Shown in pieces: positions 1 to 8,743 of a stretch of DNA of 64,000 nt. The position numbers and the translations under genes were made by a program. Below the pieces are notes generated by a model. The model had not been told where the DNA came from. It saw nothing but the letters and a program-made list of their open reading frames with translations, and ran no database searches. Position 1 is the first letter of the stretch, and each line of letters starts with the position of its first letter. Source of the stretch: Branchiibius sp. NY16-3462-2 (lineage in GTDB: Bacteria; Actinomycetota; Actinomycetes; Actinomycetales; Dermatophilaceae); NCBI RefSeq assembly GCF_001594145.1, contig NZ_LVCF01000004.1, positions 62,001 to 126,000 of the forward strand, written 5' to 3'.

Positions 1-1
1 C

Positions 2-94
2 GGTGCGTGGCACGACCACCGCAGTTTCGCGATCACCGCGGAGGAGACCGGCGGGGTGTCACTGGTCGAACGGTTGCGGGCGACGGTCAGTTAG
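2..94 (+). CDS. C-terminal end of a GNAT/RimJ-type N-acetyltransferase (partial)
   Basis: An open frame enters from the left edge and ends at a TAG at 92-94. The 30 visible codons read like the end of a ribosomal-protein-type acetyltransferase, with a GAWHDH segment followed by a short acidic and basic tail. In many actinobacteria an acetyltransferase gene precedes sepX, which supports the call. Only the tail is present, so the identification rests mainly on context. Confidence 0.5.
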   Translation, partial: GAWHDHRSFAITAEETGGVSLVERLRATVS

Positions 95-171
95 TAGCCA
101 CCGCAGGCACATCGCAGGCACAGAATCCCCGACACACCAGGCAAATCCGCGGTTTCCGAGGTCACACGCCA

Positions 172-184
172 TAACGTCGGAGCG
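172..184 (+). promoter_or_regulatory. -10 hexamer of a probably leaderless sepX promoter
   Basis: TAACGT at 172-177 lies six bases before the GTG at 184, and there is no Shine-Dalgarno sequence. This is the spacing expected if transcription starts at the first base of the start codon. Confidence 0.4.
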
Positions 185-1137
185 TGCCCGCGCCCAGCAG
201 TTTGATCTTCGTCGTCATCATCCTGATCTGGGCTGCTTATCTGTTGCAGCACTGGATCCGTCGCCGCGAGGCACTGGCGACGGCGCGCTCGGTCGACCGC
301 TTTTCCGAGGCCATGCGCGTTCTTGATCGACGTGGCGTGATTGCCGATAGCGGTGCGGTCGCCATGGAACTCGACGGTGAGCAGGCGCGGCCCGCGCTGC
401 CCGCAGTGAGCGTCAAACCCGAGCGCATCTCGTTGCGTGCGGGGTCCCTCCCGGCGGCCCGTGATGCCGCAGTCACTACGACGGAAGAGGTTGCCGTGCA
501 GGAGAAGTCGTCGATCATGCAGGCGCCGGTCCAGGTCGGCAACCGGTTGATGAAGGCGTTGGGCCGCCTCGACCGGCGCAAGGTCCGCGGGGTCTGCCTG
601 CTGGTGTCGCTGGCGCTGTTGGTGATCACGACGCTGCTGGCGCCCTTCGGCCTGGTGCCGTGGTGGTCGCCCATCCTGATGCTGCTGGTGACCGGTGGTG
701 TGGTCGCGTGGTTGCGATCGGCGGCGCTGAAGCAACAGGCCGCATCCGGTGTACGTCGACCAGTGGCTCCTCGTCCGGCCGTCCGGACCTCGGCGCAGGT
801 GGGCGGTGCGCGCCGGCAGCCGTTGCAGGCTCCCGTGGCTCCGGCTGCCGTGAACACCGTCGAGCCGGTCTACGCACCCGTGCACGAGGTGTACGACGTG
901 GCCCCGGTCGCAGCATCCGTGGTCGAAGTACCCCAGCCGGCCACCGGCAGCCCTTGGGAGCCCGTCCAGGTCCCGCGACCGACGTACACGATGAAGGAAG
1001 AGGCGCCGCGGCCCGCTCCGGCGCCGGCGGCGGTCACCCCGGCGTACGAGCAGATGCCGGTCGAGGACCTGCCGTTCGACGGTATGGCGCTGGACCTGGA
1101 GGACGACGACGTGCGTCCGGTCTACCGCGCCGGCTGA
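184..1137 (+). CDS. sepX: Divisome membrane protein SepX (SepX/GlpR family)
   Basis: This 317-residue protein begins with a hydrophobic segment (about residues 6-22) and then the conserved juxtamembrane pattern WIRRREAL...SVDRFSEAMRVL that marks actinobacterial SepX/GlpR proteins. A second pair of hydrophobic segments lies near residues 138-178. The rest is a low-complexity Pro/Ala/Val-rich cytoplasmic tail ending in an acidic patch (LEDDD). In Streptomyces SepX stabilises FtsZ at division septa. The GTG start fits the family's N-terminus. The gene sits between an acetyltransferase end and a tRNA-Ala, a common arrangement. The function comes from family knowledge; the sequence shows the topology and the motif. 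Confidence 0.8.
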   Translation: MPAPSSLIFVVIILIWAAYLLQHWIRRREALATARSVDRFSEAMRVLDRRGVIADSGAVAMELDGEQARPALPAVSVKPERISLRAGSLPAARDAAVTTTEEVAVQEKSSIMQAPVQVGNRLMKALGRLDRRKVRGVCLLVSLALLVITTLLAPFGLVPWWSPILMLLVTGGVVAWLRSAALKQQAASGVRRPVAPRPAVRTSAQVGGARRQPLQAPVAPAAVNTVEPVYAPVHEVYDVAPVAASVVEVPQPATGSPWEPVQVPRPTYTMKEEAPRPAPAPAAVTPAYEQMPVEDLPFDGMALDLEDDDVRPVYRAG

Positions 1138-1196
1138 GGCCGCTCGACCGATTCGGAGCCTGCGGCGGCCCGATGTTATGGTTGCTTCCGCTTCAA

Positions 1197-1272
1197 GGGG
1201 CTGTGGCGCAGTTGGTAGCGCGTCTCGTTCGCAATGAGAAGGCCAGGGGTTCGAATCCCCTCAGCTCCACCA
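1197..1272 (+). tRNA. tRNA-Ala (anticodon CGC)
   Basis: A full cloverleaf can be drawn. The acceptor stem GGGGCTG pairs with CAGCTCC. The anticodon stem TCTCG/TGAGA encloses TTCGCAA, giving anticodon CGC. The T arm is AGGGG-TTCGAAT-CCCCT. The discriminator is A at 1269, and CCA is encoded at 1270-1272. Confidence 0.95.
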
Positions 1273-1280
1273 AACCACTG

Positions 1281-1314
1281 ATGACCGGGCACGCTTGATC
1301 GCCCGGTCATTTCT
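1281..1314 (+). terminator. Rho-independent terminator after tRNA-Ala
   Basis: A perfect 10-bp inverted repeat (ATGACCGGGC at 1281-1290, GCCCGGTCAT at 1301-1310) with a ten-base loop is followed by TTCT. It can end the tRNA transcript and may also serve the convergent tetR gene. Confidence 0.75.
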
Positions 1315-1350
1315 CATGGTGAGGTGCGGTGCGCACTCCCGTGGCTCTCG

Positions 1351-1953
1351 TCAGCGACGCACGAGGGGCAGAAGCATGGTGTCGACGATGGTTCTGATGC
1401 GCTCGTCGGACACCGGCTCCGGATTCATCAACAAGTCGTGCCGGATGAGGTCGAAGGGCAGGGCGAGCACGGCCGGATCGATCTGCGCCAGATCGATCTC
1501 GCCGCGCTCGTCGGCACGCTCGTAGAGGGTCATCATCCGCGACGCGCGCTGGTCGCCGAAGACCCGGTCACGCACCTGCTCCGGGCTGAGACCGGTCCGC
1601 GCTGCGAGCCCGCCGAATGCGGCGGCGACAGCGGGTAGGAAGAAGCTGTCTCCGGATGCGCCCATCCCGGTGAGGGCGGCAATCAGGTCTCCCCGAAGCG
1701 TCCCGGTGTCGGGCAGCTCGAGGGTGTGCTCGGCCCGGTAGTGCGCCAGTGCCGCGAGCACCAGTTCGTCCTTGTTCGGCCAGCGGCGGTACAGCACGGG
1801 CTCGCTGGTGCCCGCCCGCCTGGCCACCGAGTCCATGGTCAGGTTGCCGTAGCCGGTGGCGACGAGCTCGGCCCACCCTGCATCCAGGATCGCGGCTTCG
1901 AGCTCGCGCCCGCGGCGGCGGCGAGGGGCCGAGGTGGGCGTGGAGGAGGTCAC
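1351..1953 (-). CDS. TetR family transcriptional regulator
   Basis: This is a 200-residue repressor-type protein. The N-terminal helix-turn-helix spans about residues 15-60, with the TetR signature GNLTMDSVARRAGTS and then VLYRRWPNKDELV. The C-terminal ligand and dimerisation half resembles the TetR_C_11-like group. It is divergent from the alpha/beta hydrolase gene at 2047, and two matching palindromes lie in the 93-base gap, so it very likely represses itself and the hydrolase. The start is GTG at 1953, placed by a TAAGAT hexamer exactly six bases upstream (leaderless type). The effector is unknown. Confidence 0.85.
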   Translation of the reverse strand: MTSSTPTSAPRRRRGRELEAAILDAGWAELVATGYGNLTMDSVARRAGTSEPVLYRRWPNKDELVLAALAHYRAEHTLELPDTGTLRGDLIAALTGMGASGDSFFLPAVAAAFGGLAARTGLSPEQVRDRVFGDQRASRMMTLYERADERGEIDLAQIDPAVLALPFDLIRHDLLMNPEPVSDERIRTIVDTMLLPLVRR

Positions 1954-1965
1954 GAGGCGATCTTA
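1951..1965 (-). promoter_or_regulatory. -10 hexamer of a leaderless tetR promoter
   Basis: TAAGAT (minus strand 1965-1960), six bases, then the GTG at 1953. Operator 1 begins at the same base. Confidence 0.45.
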
Positions 1966-1982
1966 GAAAGTATTGCCTTTCT
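1965..1982. promoter_or_regulatory. Candidate TetR operator 1
   Basis: AGAAAG-N6-CTTTCT. It starts at the last base of the tetR -10 hexamer (TAAGAT, minus strand 1965-1960) and covers the space upstream of it, so binding would block tetR transcription. It has the same arms and spacing as the site at 2008-2025. Confidence 0.65.
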
Positions 1983-2007
1983 TGCCAAGATGACCTACCG
2001 TGGGTTT

Positions 2008-2025
2008 AGAAAGTAAATACTTTCT
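2008..2025. promoter_or_regulatory. Candidate TetR operator 2
   Basis: AGAAAG-N6-CTTTCT, here a perfect palindrome through AGAAAGTA-AA-TACTTTCT. TACTTT inside it could be the -10 of the hydrolase promoter. The two site centres are 43 bp apart, about four helical turns. Confidence 0.7.
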
Positions 2026-2046
2026 TGTGAATGAGAGGAGACGACG

Positions 2047-3279
2047 ATGGTGGTATCCGTCCAGCCCCGTAGCGGGGCTCGCTCAACGTTCTTCGAGGAC
2101 GGCGCGATGAACTCCATGACCAGGGCGATGCTCGGTCGCGTGTACGTGGGGGCGGCCGACACCGGAGAGACCCTCGCCACCGTCGACCGGATCGTTGACG
2201 GGGACGTCGCATCCTGGGTCGCGGAATGGGAGGCCACAGCCGACCGGGTCGCGTCGATCGGCGAAGAGAGCCTGCGGCGCGGGCACCGGGTCAGCGCACG
2301 CAACACCCTCCTGCGCGCCGCGACGTATTACACACCGGTCATCCTGATGGTCGATGGCCTGGAGGACCCCGAGACCGTCCTGACGCGCGCGTTCGCCGCC
2401 TACCGCCGCTGCTGGGAGCAATACCTCGCTCTTCTTGACAATCCGCCGGAGCCGATCGAGATCCCGTATACAGATGCGACCGGCGCGTCGACGATGCCCG
2501 GGTGGTTCTTCGCGGCGCCCGGCGACGGCCCGAAGAAGACGATCGTCCTGGCGAACGGAGCCGACGGGGCCACCAGCTACCTGTATCCCGGATACGGGCT
2601 GGAGGCGGCGACCAGGGGATACAACGTGATCCTCTTCGACGGCCCGGGGCAGCAACGGATGCTGTTCGAGCGCGGTGTCCCTTTCCGGCACGACTGGGAG
2701 AACGTCCTGGGGCCCGTGGTCGACTACGCACTGGGCCGACCGGAGGTCGACGAGGACCGTCTGGTCCTCTACGCGGTCAGCCAGGGCGGATTCTGGGGCC
2801 CGCGAGCCCTGGCGTTCGAGCACCGTTTCGCCGCCGCGGTCATCGACGGGGGAGTGGTCGATGTCTCGGCGGCATGGAGGGGTCTGCTCGGCGAGGACAG
2901 AATCGCGATGATCGAGGCGGGCGAGAACGACCGTCTCGCGGCCGACCTGCAACACCTGCCGGCGCCCGCCCGCCGGATGATCGCCTGGCGGACCAAGCCG
3001 TACGGGCAGCCGAGCGTCGCACAGGCCTACGAGCGGGTGCAGGACTACCGGATCACCCCCGAGCTCGCCGCCCGGATCACCACACCGATGCTGATTGCCA
3101 ACCCGGAGAGCGAAGGCTACTTCGCCGGCCAGCCCGAACAGCTCTACGAGATGCTGCCGGGGCAGAAGGAGCTCGTCTCTTTCACCGAGGCCGAGGGTGC
3201 GGCCGGTCACTGCGAGCCCATGGCGCGAGGCCTCGCGGCGCAGCGGTTCTTCGACTTCCTGGACGAGCGGGTGCGATAA
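2047..3279 (+). CDS. Alpha/beta hydrolase (acyl-peptidase or pseudooxynicotine-hydrolase-like)
   Basis: This 410-residue cytoplasmic hydrolase has a helical N-terminal cap domain (about residues 1-150) and then an alpha/beta-hydrolase core. The nucleophile elbow is AVSQGGFWG with serine 245. It has A in place of the usual first G of GxSxG, as in the bacterial 2,6-dihydropseudooxynicotine hydrolase and DPP-like branch. A late acidic residue (NPESEG) and histidine (AAGHCEP) can complete the triad. A GAGGAG ribosome site precedes the ATG. It is divergent from a TetR gene with shared operators, so it is probably induced by its own substrate or a product. The substrate cannot be told from sequence; C-C or amide hydrolysis of a small xenobiotic is possible. 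Confidence 0.75.
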   Translation: MVVSVQPRSGARSTFFEDGAMNSMTRAMLGRVYVGAADTGETLATVDRIVDGDVASWVAEWEATADRVASIGEESLRRGHRVSARNTLLRAATYYTPVILMVDGLEDPETVLTRAFAAYRRCWEQYLALLDNPPEPIEIPYTDATGASTMPGWFFAAPGDGPKKTIVLANGADGATSYLYPGYGLEAATRGYNVILFDGPGQQRMLFERGVPFRHDWENVLGPVVDYALGRPEVDEDRLVLYAVSQGGFWGPRALAFEHRFAAAVIDGGVVDVSAAWRGLLGEDRIAMIEAGENDRLAADLQHLPAPARRMIAWRTKPYGQPSVAQAYERVQDYRITPELAARITTPMLIANPESEGYFAGQPEQLYEMLPGQKELVSFTEAEGAAGHCEPMARGLAAQRFFDFLDERVR

Positions 3280-3305
3280 GCCGGTGTGATGGTCTTGCTC
3301 GCGGC

Positions 3306-3731
3306 CTAACCCACCTGCACGTCCAGGGTGACCTCGATGTTGCCGCGGGTGGCGTTGGAGTAGGGGCAGGCCTGGTGCGCGACATCGGCCAACCGGTCGG
3401 CGTCCTCCTGGCTCAGTCCACCCAGCTCGATATGCAACGTCACGGCCAGGCCGAAGCGGTTCTCCTCGATCTGGCCCAGTGACACATCGGCGGTGACCGC
3501 GGAGTCACTGACGTCAAGACCCAGCCGCTTGGCGCTGCCCTTCAGGGCGGAGTGAAAACACGCGGAGTAGCCCGCCGCGAACAACTGCTCGGGGTTGGTG
3601 TGCGTGCTGTGCTCCGACGGCGGGAGCAGGTCGAGGTCGAGCACTCCGTCGCTGCTGCGCACGTGCCCGCTGCGGCCGTCACCGGTTGAGGTCGCCGAAG
3701 CGGTGTAGAAGGTCTTGGCCAAGGTGTCCAT
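3306..3731 (-). CDS. ohr: Organic hydroperoxide resistance protein Ohr
   Basis: This 141-residue OsmC/Ohr-family thiol peroxidase reduces organic hydroperoxides in the cytoplasm, usually with lipoyl-protein electron donors. The two catalytic cysteines sit in their conserved contexts: C58 in AAGYSACFHSAL and C122 in ACPYSNATRGNIEV. The NPEQLFAAGY motif and the length match Ohr rather than OsmC. The start at 3731 is chosen because AGGAG lies seven bases upstream of this ATG; an upstream in-frame ATG has no ribosome site. No ohrR gene is adjacent. The gene is convergent with the hydrolase. Confidence 0.9.
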   Translation of the reverse strand: MDTLAKTFYTASATSTGDGRSGHVRSSDGVLDLDLLPPSEHSTHTNPEQLFAAGYSACFHSALKGSAKRLGLDVSDSAVTADVSLGQIEENRFGLAVTLHIELGGLSQEDADRLADVAHQACPYSNATRGNIEVTLDVQVG

Positions 3732-3822
3732 GGGAACTCCTATGAGAGGAAGGGGGTATCCCGATGATGACACCGCGCGTGCAGCTCCTTGCGGGCCGGG
3801 TGGATCCAGCAGACCTCCGCGC

Positions 3823-5403
3823 TCAGAGGAGTTGTGACTTCATCAGCTTGCCCACCGAGTTCTTGGGCAGCGAGGCAGCAAAGTTGATTTCTCTGGGCAC
3901 TTTGAAGCGCGCCAGGACGGCGGAGCAGTGCTCCTCGAGCTCTGCTGCCGTCACACTCGTGCCGGGCCGCAACGCCACGAACGCGACGGGCACCTCGCCG
4001 TAGGTGCTATCCGGGCGGCCCACCACGGCCGCCTCCAGAACGGCCGGGTGTTCGTAGAGAACGCTCTCGACCTCCTTGGGGTAGATGTTCTCGCCGCCTC
4101 GGATGATCAGGTCCTTCATGCGATCCACGAGGGTGAGATAGCCGTCATCGTCGAGATAGCCCACGTCGCCGGTGTGCAGCCATCCGTCGGCGAGCACCTT
4201 GGCGGTTTCCTCCGGGCGGCCGAGGTATCCGCGCATGACGATGTCGCCCTTGATGAGGACCTCACCTCGCTCGCCGGGTGCGGCGATGTGCCCGTCCGCC
4301 GGCTCGATCTGGATCTCGACGCCGGGCAGGGCAAGGCCGACTGTGCCCGCTTTGCGGATCCCCTCAATGGGGTTGATCGTGGCCGCAACGCTGCATTCGG
4401 ACAGTCCGTAACCCTCGACCACCGTCACGTCGAATCGTTCTTCGAACCGGCTGATCAACTCGGTAGGCATCGGTGCCGCACCGCAGATGACGAAGCGCAG
4501 CGATGAGGAATCGACAGCCCGGGTGGTGCGTGCGTCGATCAGGGCGTACATCGTCGGCACTGCCGAGAAGTACGTCGGCTTCTCCTCTTCCACCAGGTCC
4601 CAGAAGGTCGCCGGGTCGAAGCGGGGAGAGATGATCACGGAGCCGCCCGCGAGGAGCGGGGAGAGGACACCGACGAGCAGGCCGTTGCAGTGGAAGAGGG
4701 GCAGCACCAGAAGGCTGCGGTCGTCGGCCGTCAGACTAAGGTGCTGCCGGATCGAGTTGACCATGGCCTCGATGTTGGCGTGGTCGAGAACGCAACCTTT
4801 CGGCCGGCCGGTCGTGCCGGAGGTGTAGATGATGAGGGCGAATTCGTCCAACGCAGGTGACAGGTGCTCGCCCAGGTCGTCAGCAGCAACCGGGTGCTCG
4901 TCCATGGTGTCGACGTCGATCGATGCGATGCCGAGCCGCTCGGCAAGGCCGGTCGAACGCTGATCGCCCACCAGGACACGTGAACTGGAGTCTTCGAGTT
5001 GGAAGAGGACCTCCGCGTCGGTCAGTGCAGGGTTGATCGGGGTCAGTGCGGCGCCGCGCCACCACGCGGCGAACATCGCTGTGACGATCTCGATCCGGTT
5101 GGGCAGCATGACCGCAACCGTGTCGCCCGGGCCGACGCCGAGGGCTGCGAACCGGGCAGCCAGCTGGGTCACCGCCGCCGCGAAGGTCGCGTTGTCCCAG
5201 CGTCGCTGACCATCGACAAGACACGGACCCGAAGGGTCTTCGTGCGCTCGGGACGAGGGGAGGTCGACCAGGCGGTCGCTCACGGTGGTGGCCTGTTGGG
5301 CGAGGTCGAAGGAGCTGTCCACAGGCGCACGGTAAGCCGCGGACGCTGTGAGCCGCTTCGTACCCAACAACCAAAGATCAGCCATCGCTTCGTCATCGGG
5401 CAC
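3823..5403 (-). CDS. AMP-dependent acyl-CoA synthetase/ligase
   Basis: This 526-residue ANL-superfamily enzyme activates a carboxylic acid with ATP and forms its CoA thioester. The phosphate-binding motif IIYTSGTTGRPKG, the GYGLSECS adenine motif, the GWLHTGDVGYLD motif, the hinge DRMKDLIIRGGENIYP and the C-terminal catalytic lysine in NSVGKLMK are all present. The general architecture is long-chain or aryl acid ligase; chain preference cannot be read. The start is GTG at 5403, or ATG at 5385 six codons later; neither has a good ribosome site. It is divergent from the PucR-type regulator, which could control it together with the 6.9-11.8 kb operon. A catabolic role with that operon is inference. 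Confidence 0.85.
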   Translation of the reverse strand: MPDDEAMADLWLLGTKRLTASAAYRAPVDSSFDLAQQATTVSDRLVDLPSSRAHEDPSGPCLVDGQRRWDNATFAAAVTQLAARFAALGVGPGDTVAVMLPNRIEIVTAMFAAWWRGAALTPINPALTDAEVLFQLEDSSSRVLVGDQRSTGLAERLGIASIDVDTMDEHPVAADDLGEHLSPALDEFALIIYTSGTTGRPKGCVLDHANIEAMVNSIRQHLSLTADDRSLLVLPLFHCNGLLVGVLSPLLAGGSVIISPRFDPATFWDLVEEEKPTYFSAVPTMYALIDARTTRAVDSSSLRFVICGAAPMPTELISRFEERFDVTVVEGYGLSECSVAATINPIEGIRKAGTVGLALPGVEIQIEPADGHIAAPGERGEVLIKGDIVMRGYLGRPEETAKVLADGWLHTGDVGYLDDDGYLTLVDRMKDLIIRGGENIYPKEVESVLYEHPAVLEAAVVGRPDSTYGEVPVAFVALRPGTSVTAAELEEHCSAVLARFKVPREINFAASLPKNSVGKLMKSQLL

Positions 5404-5440
5404 CCGACCGCGGACCCACGATCACGGTCCCGCATGAATC

Positions 5441-5453
5441 TAGGGTGAGGGCA
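5441..5453 (+). promoter_or_regulatory. -10 hexamer of a leaderless pucR-type promoter
   Basis: TAGGGT at 5441-5446 is six bases from the ATG at 5453, with no ribosome site. Confidence 0.5.
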
Positions 5454-6727
5454 TGAACACAGCGTCCACCGGACCGCAGCCGCCCGATGATGAGCGGGTG
5501 ACGGCGGCGGTCGCAGCAACCGCGGCCACCCTCAACGCACGCCTCGCCGATGTCGTGGATGACATGCGGACACTGCTGGCCACCACGATCACGGAGCTCG
5601 ACGGTGACCCTGCGCTCGTGGAGTTACTCAGGGCCAGCATCGAGGGCAACGTCGATACGATCCTGCACTCACTGCAACACGGCATCGAGGTCACGCGCTT
5701 CGAGCCGCCGACCGCCGCCAACGAATACGCTCGCCGCCTGGCTCAGCGCGGTGTTCCCGTCAACGCGCTCGTGCGCGCCTACCGGCTCGGTCACCAGTTC
5801 CTCATGCAGCAGACACTCCTCGTCGTCATCGCCCTGGACGATGAGTCCCTGCGGGGTCCGACGTACGCCCGGGTCAACGACGCCGTGTTCACCTACATCG
5901 ACTGGATCTCCCAGCGTGTGGTGGGCGTCTACGAGGAGGAGCGTGAGTCGTGGCTGGCCAACGAGCGCAACGAGCGTGAGGCAGTCGTACGACTCCTGCT
6001 GGCCGGCCAACCTCCCCAGCTCGACGCCTGGGAGCGAACGCTGGACTACCGGCTGCGCGGTCGTCACATTGCGGCTGTCGCATGGCTCGACTCGGAGAAT
6101 CATTCGGATCAGCTGTCCCGCTCGATGCGGGCACTGAAGTCTCTTGCGCGGGCCATGGGCTCGACCCGCCCGCCGCTGATCGTGGGCCATGACCAGACCA
6201 CCTCGTGGGCGTGGATCAACGTTCCCTCCAGTGTCGGCACCACCCGGGGGTGGGCCTCGTGGCGGCTGGATGAGACGCCCGCGCCCGCGATCGCGCTGGG
6301 CAGCGCCCACGACGGGGTCGAGGGTTTCCGGCGCAGCCACGACGAAGCCGTGCGGATGCAGCGGGTAGCGCTGATGCGCAAGCGGACCGAGCGACAAGTC
6401 ATCTCCCACGACGAAACGGGAGCGGCGCTCGCCGGACTGCTCTCCACCGATATCGAGAGCACCCGCGCCTGGGTGCGCCGCGTCCTGGGCGACCTCGCCG
6501 GTGCCGACGAGATCTCGCGACGGCACCGGCAGACCCTCGAGGTCTTCTTGCGGCACCAGAGTTCGTACACCGCGACGGCGGAGGCCATGACGATGCACAA
6601 GAACTCGATCAAGTACCGCGTCAGTTCTGCCGAGAAAGCCCTCGGACGCAGCCTCACCGAGGATCGCCTTGACCTGGAGGTGGCGCTGACCCTGGCCGGG
6701 CTCCTCGGCTCTTCCGTGCTCGAGTGA
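5453..6727 (+). CDS. PucR/CdaR-type transcriptional regulator
   Basis: This is a 424-residue protein. The C-terminal 60 residues form the PucR-type helix-turn-helix (RHRQTLEVFLRHQSSYTATAEAMTMHKNSIKYRV and on). The central part (about residues 170-300) resembles the GGDEF-like middle domain of CdaR regulators. The N-terminal 150 residues are helical, like the RsbT co-antagonist-type sensor region of this family. Such proteins usually activate nearby catabolic genes in response to a small ligand. It lies between the divergent acyl-CoA ligase and the DUF3556 operon, so both are candidate targets. No SD is seen; a leaderless start fits. Confidence 0.85.
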   Translation: MNTASTGPQPPDDERVTAAVAATAATLNARLADVVDDMRTLLATTITELDGDPALVELLRASIEGNVDTILHSLQHGIEVTRFEPPTAANEYARRLAQRGVPVNALVRAYRLGHQFLMQQTLLVVIALDDESLRGPTYARVNDAVFTYIDWISQRVVGVYEEERESWLANERNEREAVVRLLLAGQPPQLDAWERTLDYRLRGRHIAAVAWLDSENHSDQLSRSMRALKSLARAMGSTRPPLIVGHDQTTSWAWINVPSSVGTTRGWASWRLDETPAPAIALGSAHDGVEGFRRSHDEAVRMQRVALMRKRTERQVISHDETGAALAGLLSTDIESTRAWVRRVLGDLAGADEISRRHRQTLEVFLRHQSSYTATAEAMTMHKNSIKYRVSSAEKALGRSLTEDRLDLEVALTLAGLLGSSVLE

Positions 6728-6802
6728 CGCCGGGTCCTCGACCTGTGCGCGGAACACACCGTTTGGTCGTAAGTGACAAAAAGTAGGGCGAGGTTGGTGA
6801 TG

Positions 6803-6820
6803 CTGTGACGTAGGTCACAG
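6803..6820. promoter_or_regulatory. Crp/GlxR-type binding site
   Basis: CTGTGAC-GTAG-GTCACAG contains the exact TGTGA-N6-TCACA consensus of cAMP receptor proteins (6804-6819). It lies just upstream of a TAGCGT hexamer at 6835-6840, so its centre is roughly 35 bases before the predicted transcription start. It probably controls the 6923-11824 operon. Confidence 0.75.
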
Positions 6821-6922
6821 GCCCTGGGGCGACCTAGCGTCGGGACTCGCGGCGATTGCCGCAGCAGTCGTCGCGCGAGCGTGCTCGCTCCGCCGGTGAC
6901 CTCGGACTGAAAGGGCTTCACC

Positions 6923-8743
6923 ATGGGCTTCAAGACCGGCGAGTTCCCGCCTGTTGACCCCGATACCTTCCTCGACAAGCCACTCATGGAGCGGGTGAAG
7001 ACTCTCGCGCTGCACTGGGTCGAGTACGGGTTCGGGTCGCCGAAGATCATCCCGACCACGTATGTCGTCAAGCTGGTGTTCCTGTACATCGGGCTCGGGC
7101 TGACCCTGATCACCCTGACCTCCGGCGTCGGGATGCCGTGGGAGGTAGACAAGTGGTGGAACCAGCCGATCGTCTACCAGAAGCTGGTGCTCTGGACGAT
7201 GCTCCTCGAGGCGATCGGGGTCGCGGGGTCCTGGGGTCCGATCGCCGGCAAGTTCAAGCCGATGACGGGCGGAATCTTGTTCTGGGCCCGTCCCGGGACG
7301 ATCCGGATGCCTCCGTGGCCCGACAAGGTTCCGGGCACCTCCGGCGACAGCCGCACGGTGCTGGATGTAGTTCTCTACCTCGCGCTGCTGGTGTCGCTCG
7401 CGGTTCCAGTCGTGCTGCCCGGACAGTCGTCGAGCGCGCTGGACGCAGCCGTCTCCGGAGACAACCACGGCCTCGTGCGGCCCGCGCTGATGATCATCCC
7501 GCTGGTGCTGCTGGTCATCATCGGCCTGCGCGACAAGACCATCTTCATCGCGGCCCGTGCCGAGCAGTACGGACCGGCCGTCCTGGCGTTCGCCCTGCTG
7601 CCAGTCCTGGGATTCGGACAGGGCAACGCGTTCGTGGACATGATCATCCTGCTGAAGCTGCTGATCGTGTCGGTGTGGATCGGGGCCGGTGTGTCCAAGT
7701 TCGGCGTGCACTTCGCCAACGTCGTGCCCCCGATGGTGTCCAACAGCCCGTGCATCCCGACCCGCGCGCTGCGACGCGCGCACTACCGCGACTTCCCGAA
7801 CGACATCCGGCCGTCGATCGCCGGCAAGGCGCTGGGCCACCTGGGCGGAACGCTGGTCGAGATCGCCACCCCGCTCGTGCTGTTGTTCTCGACCAACAAG
7901 TTCATCACGTTGGCGGCAGTCGCCCTCATGGTTGTGTTCCATTTGTTCATCACCTCGACCTTCCCGCTGGCTGTCCCCCTGGAGTGGAACCTGTTGTTCG
8001 CCTACACGGCCGTCTTCCTCTTCGCGGGATTCCCGGCCTGGAACGGGTACGCCGTGACGGACGTCAGCAGTCCGTGGCTGATCGTCGCCGCGGTGATCGC
8101 ATTGTGCTTCTTCCCGGTCCTTGGCAACCTGCGGCCGGACCTGGTCGCCTTCACCCCTGCGATGCGGCAGTACGCCGGTAACTGGGCCTCGGCCCTGTGG
8201 GCCTTCCAGCCGGGTTGTGAGTCCAAGCTGGACCTGGTGAAGCGACCGACCAAGAACCAGGTCGAGCAGCTCCAGGCCATGGGTTACCCGGCTGAGGTCG
8301 CCGAGATCACCATGCAGCAGACCCTCGGCTGGCGCTCGATGCACAGCCAGGGTCGGGGATTGTTCTCGCTGATCCTGACGCACGTCCCCGACGTGGACCG
8401 CGCCACGATCCGCGAAGGGGAGTTCGCCTGTAACTCGCTGATCGGGTTCAACTTCGGTGACGGGCACCTGCACAACTACCGTCTCATCGAGGCCATCCAG
8501 CGCCGCTGCCAGTTTGAGCCCGGTGAGTTCATCGTCGCCTGGGTCGAGTCGCAGCCGATCCACAAGTCGGTCCAGCGGTACAAGGTGATCGACGCGGCGC
8601 TCGGCGTCATCGAAGAGGGCACCTGGAACGTCCACGACCTCGTGGCTGAGCAGCCGTGGCTTCCCAACGGCCCCATCCCGACCCAGGTCGAGTGGCGCCG
8701 CGACGACAGCAGAACAGTCGCCGGCAGTGGAGCGACCTCGTGA
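6923..8743 (+). CDS. DUF3556 multi-pass membrane protein
   Basis: This 606-residue protein has about eight to ten hydrophobic segments between residues 45 and 410, and then a soluble C-terminal region of roughly 190 residues with many polar residues (from about CESKLDLVKRPT on). The N-terminal sequence and the VAGSWGPIAGKFKPMTGG segment match the actinobacterial DUF3556 family, which has no known function. GAAAGG precedes the ATG at a somewhat long spacing. It overlaps the next gene by four bases (GTGA), so the two are translationally coupled. With an FAD oxidoreductase and two SDRs downstream, it could be a membrane enzyme or an electron-transfer partner acting on a hydrophobic substrate. 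That role is inference. Confidence 0.75.
   Translation: MGFKTGEFPPVDPDTFLDKPLMERVKTLALHWVEYGFGSPKIIPTTYVVKLVFLYIGLGLTLITLTSGVGMPWEVDKWWNQPIVYQKLVLWTMLLEAIGVAGSWGPIAGKFKPMTGGILFWARPGTIRMPPWPDKVPGTSGDSRTVLDVVLYLALLVSLAVPVVLPGQSSSALDAAVSGDNHGLVRPALMIIPLVLLVIIGLRDKTIFIAARAEQYGPAVLAFALLPVLGFGQGNAFVDMIILLKLLIVSVWIGAGVSKFGVHFANVVPPMVSNSPCIPTRALRRAHYRDFPNDIRPSIAGKALGHLGGTLVEIATPLVLLFSTNKFITLAAVALMVVFHLFITSTFPLAVPLEWNLLFAYTAVFLFAGFPAWNGYAVTDVSSPWLIVAAVIALCFFPVLGNLRPDLVAFTPAMRQYAGNWASALWAFQPGCESKLDLVKRPTKNQVEQLQAMGYPAEVAEITMQQTLGWRSMHSQGRGLFSLILTHVPDVDRATIREGEFACNSLIGFNFGDGHLHNYRLIEAIQRRCQFEPGEFIVAWVESQPIHKSVQRYKVIDAALGVIEEGTWNVHDLVAEQPWLPNGPIPTQVEWRRDDSRTVAGSGATS

Noticed and set aside
6815..8635. 606-codon minus-strand frame opposite the DUF3556 gene
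   Set aside because: Its Asp/Arg/Gln-rich low-complexity translation is typical of the antisense of a GC-rich gene.
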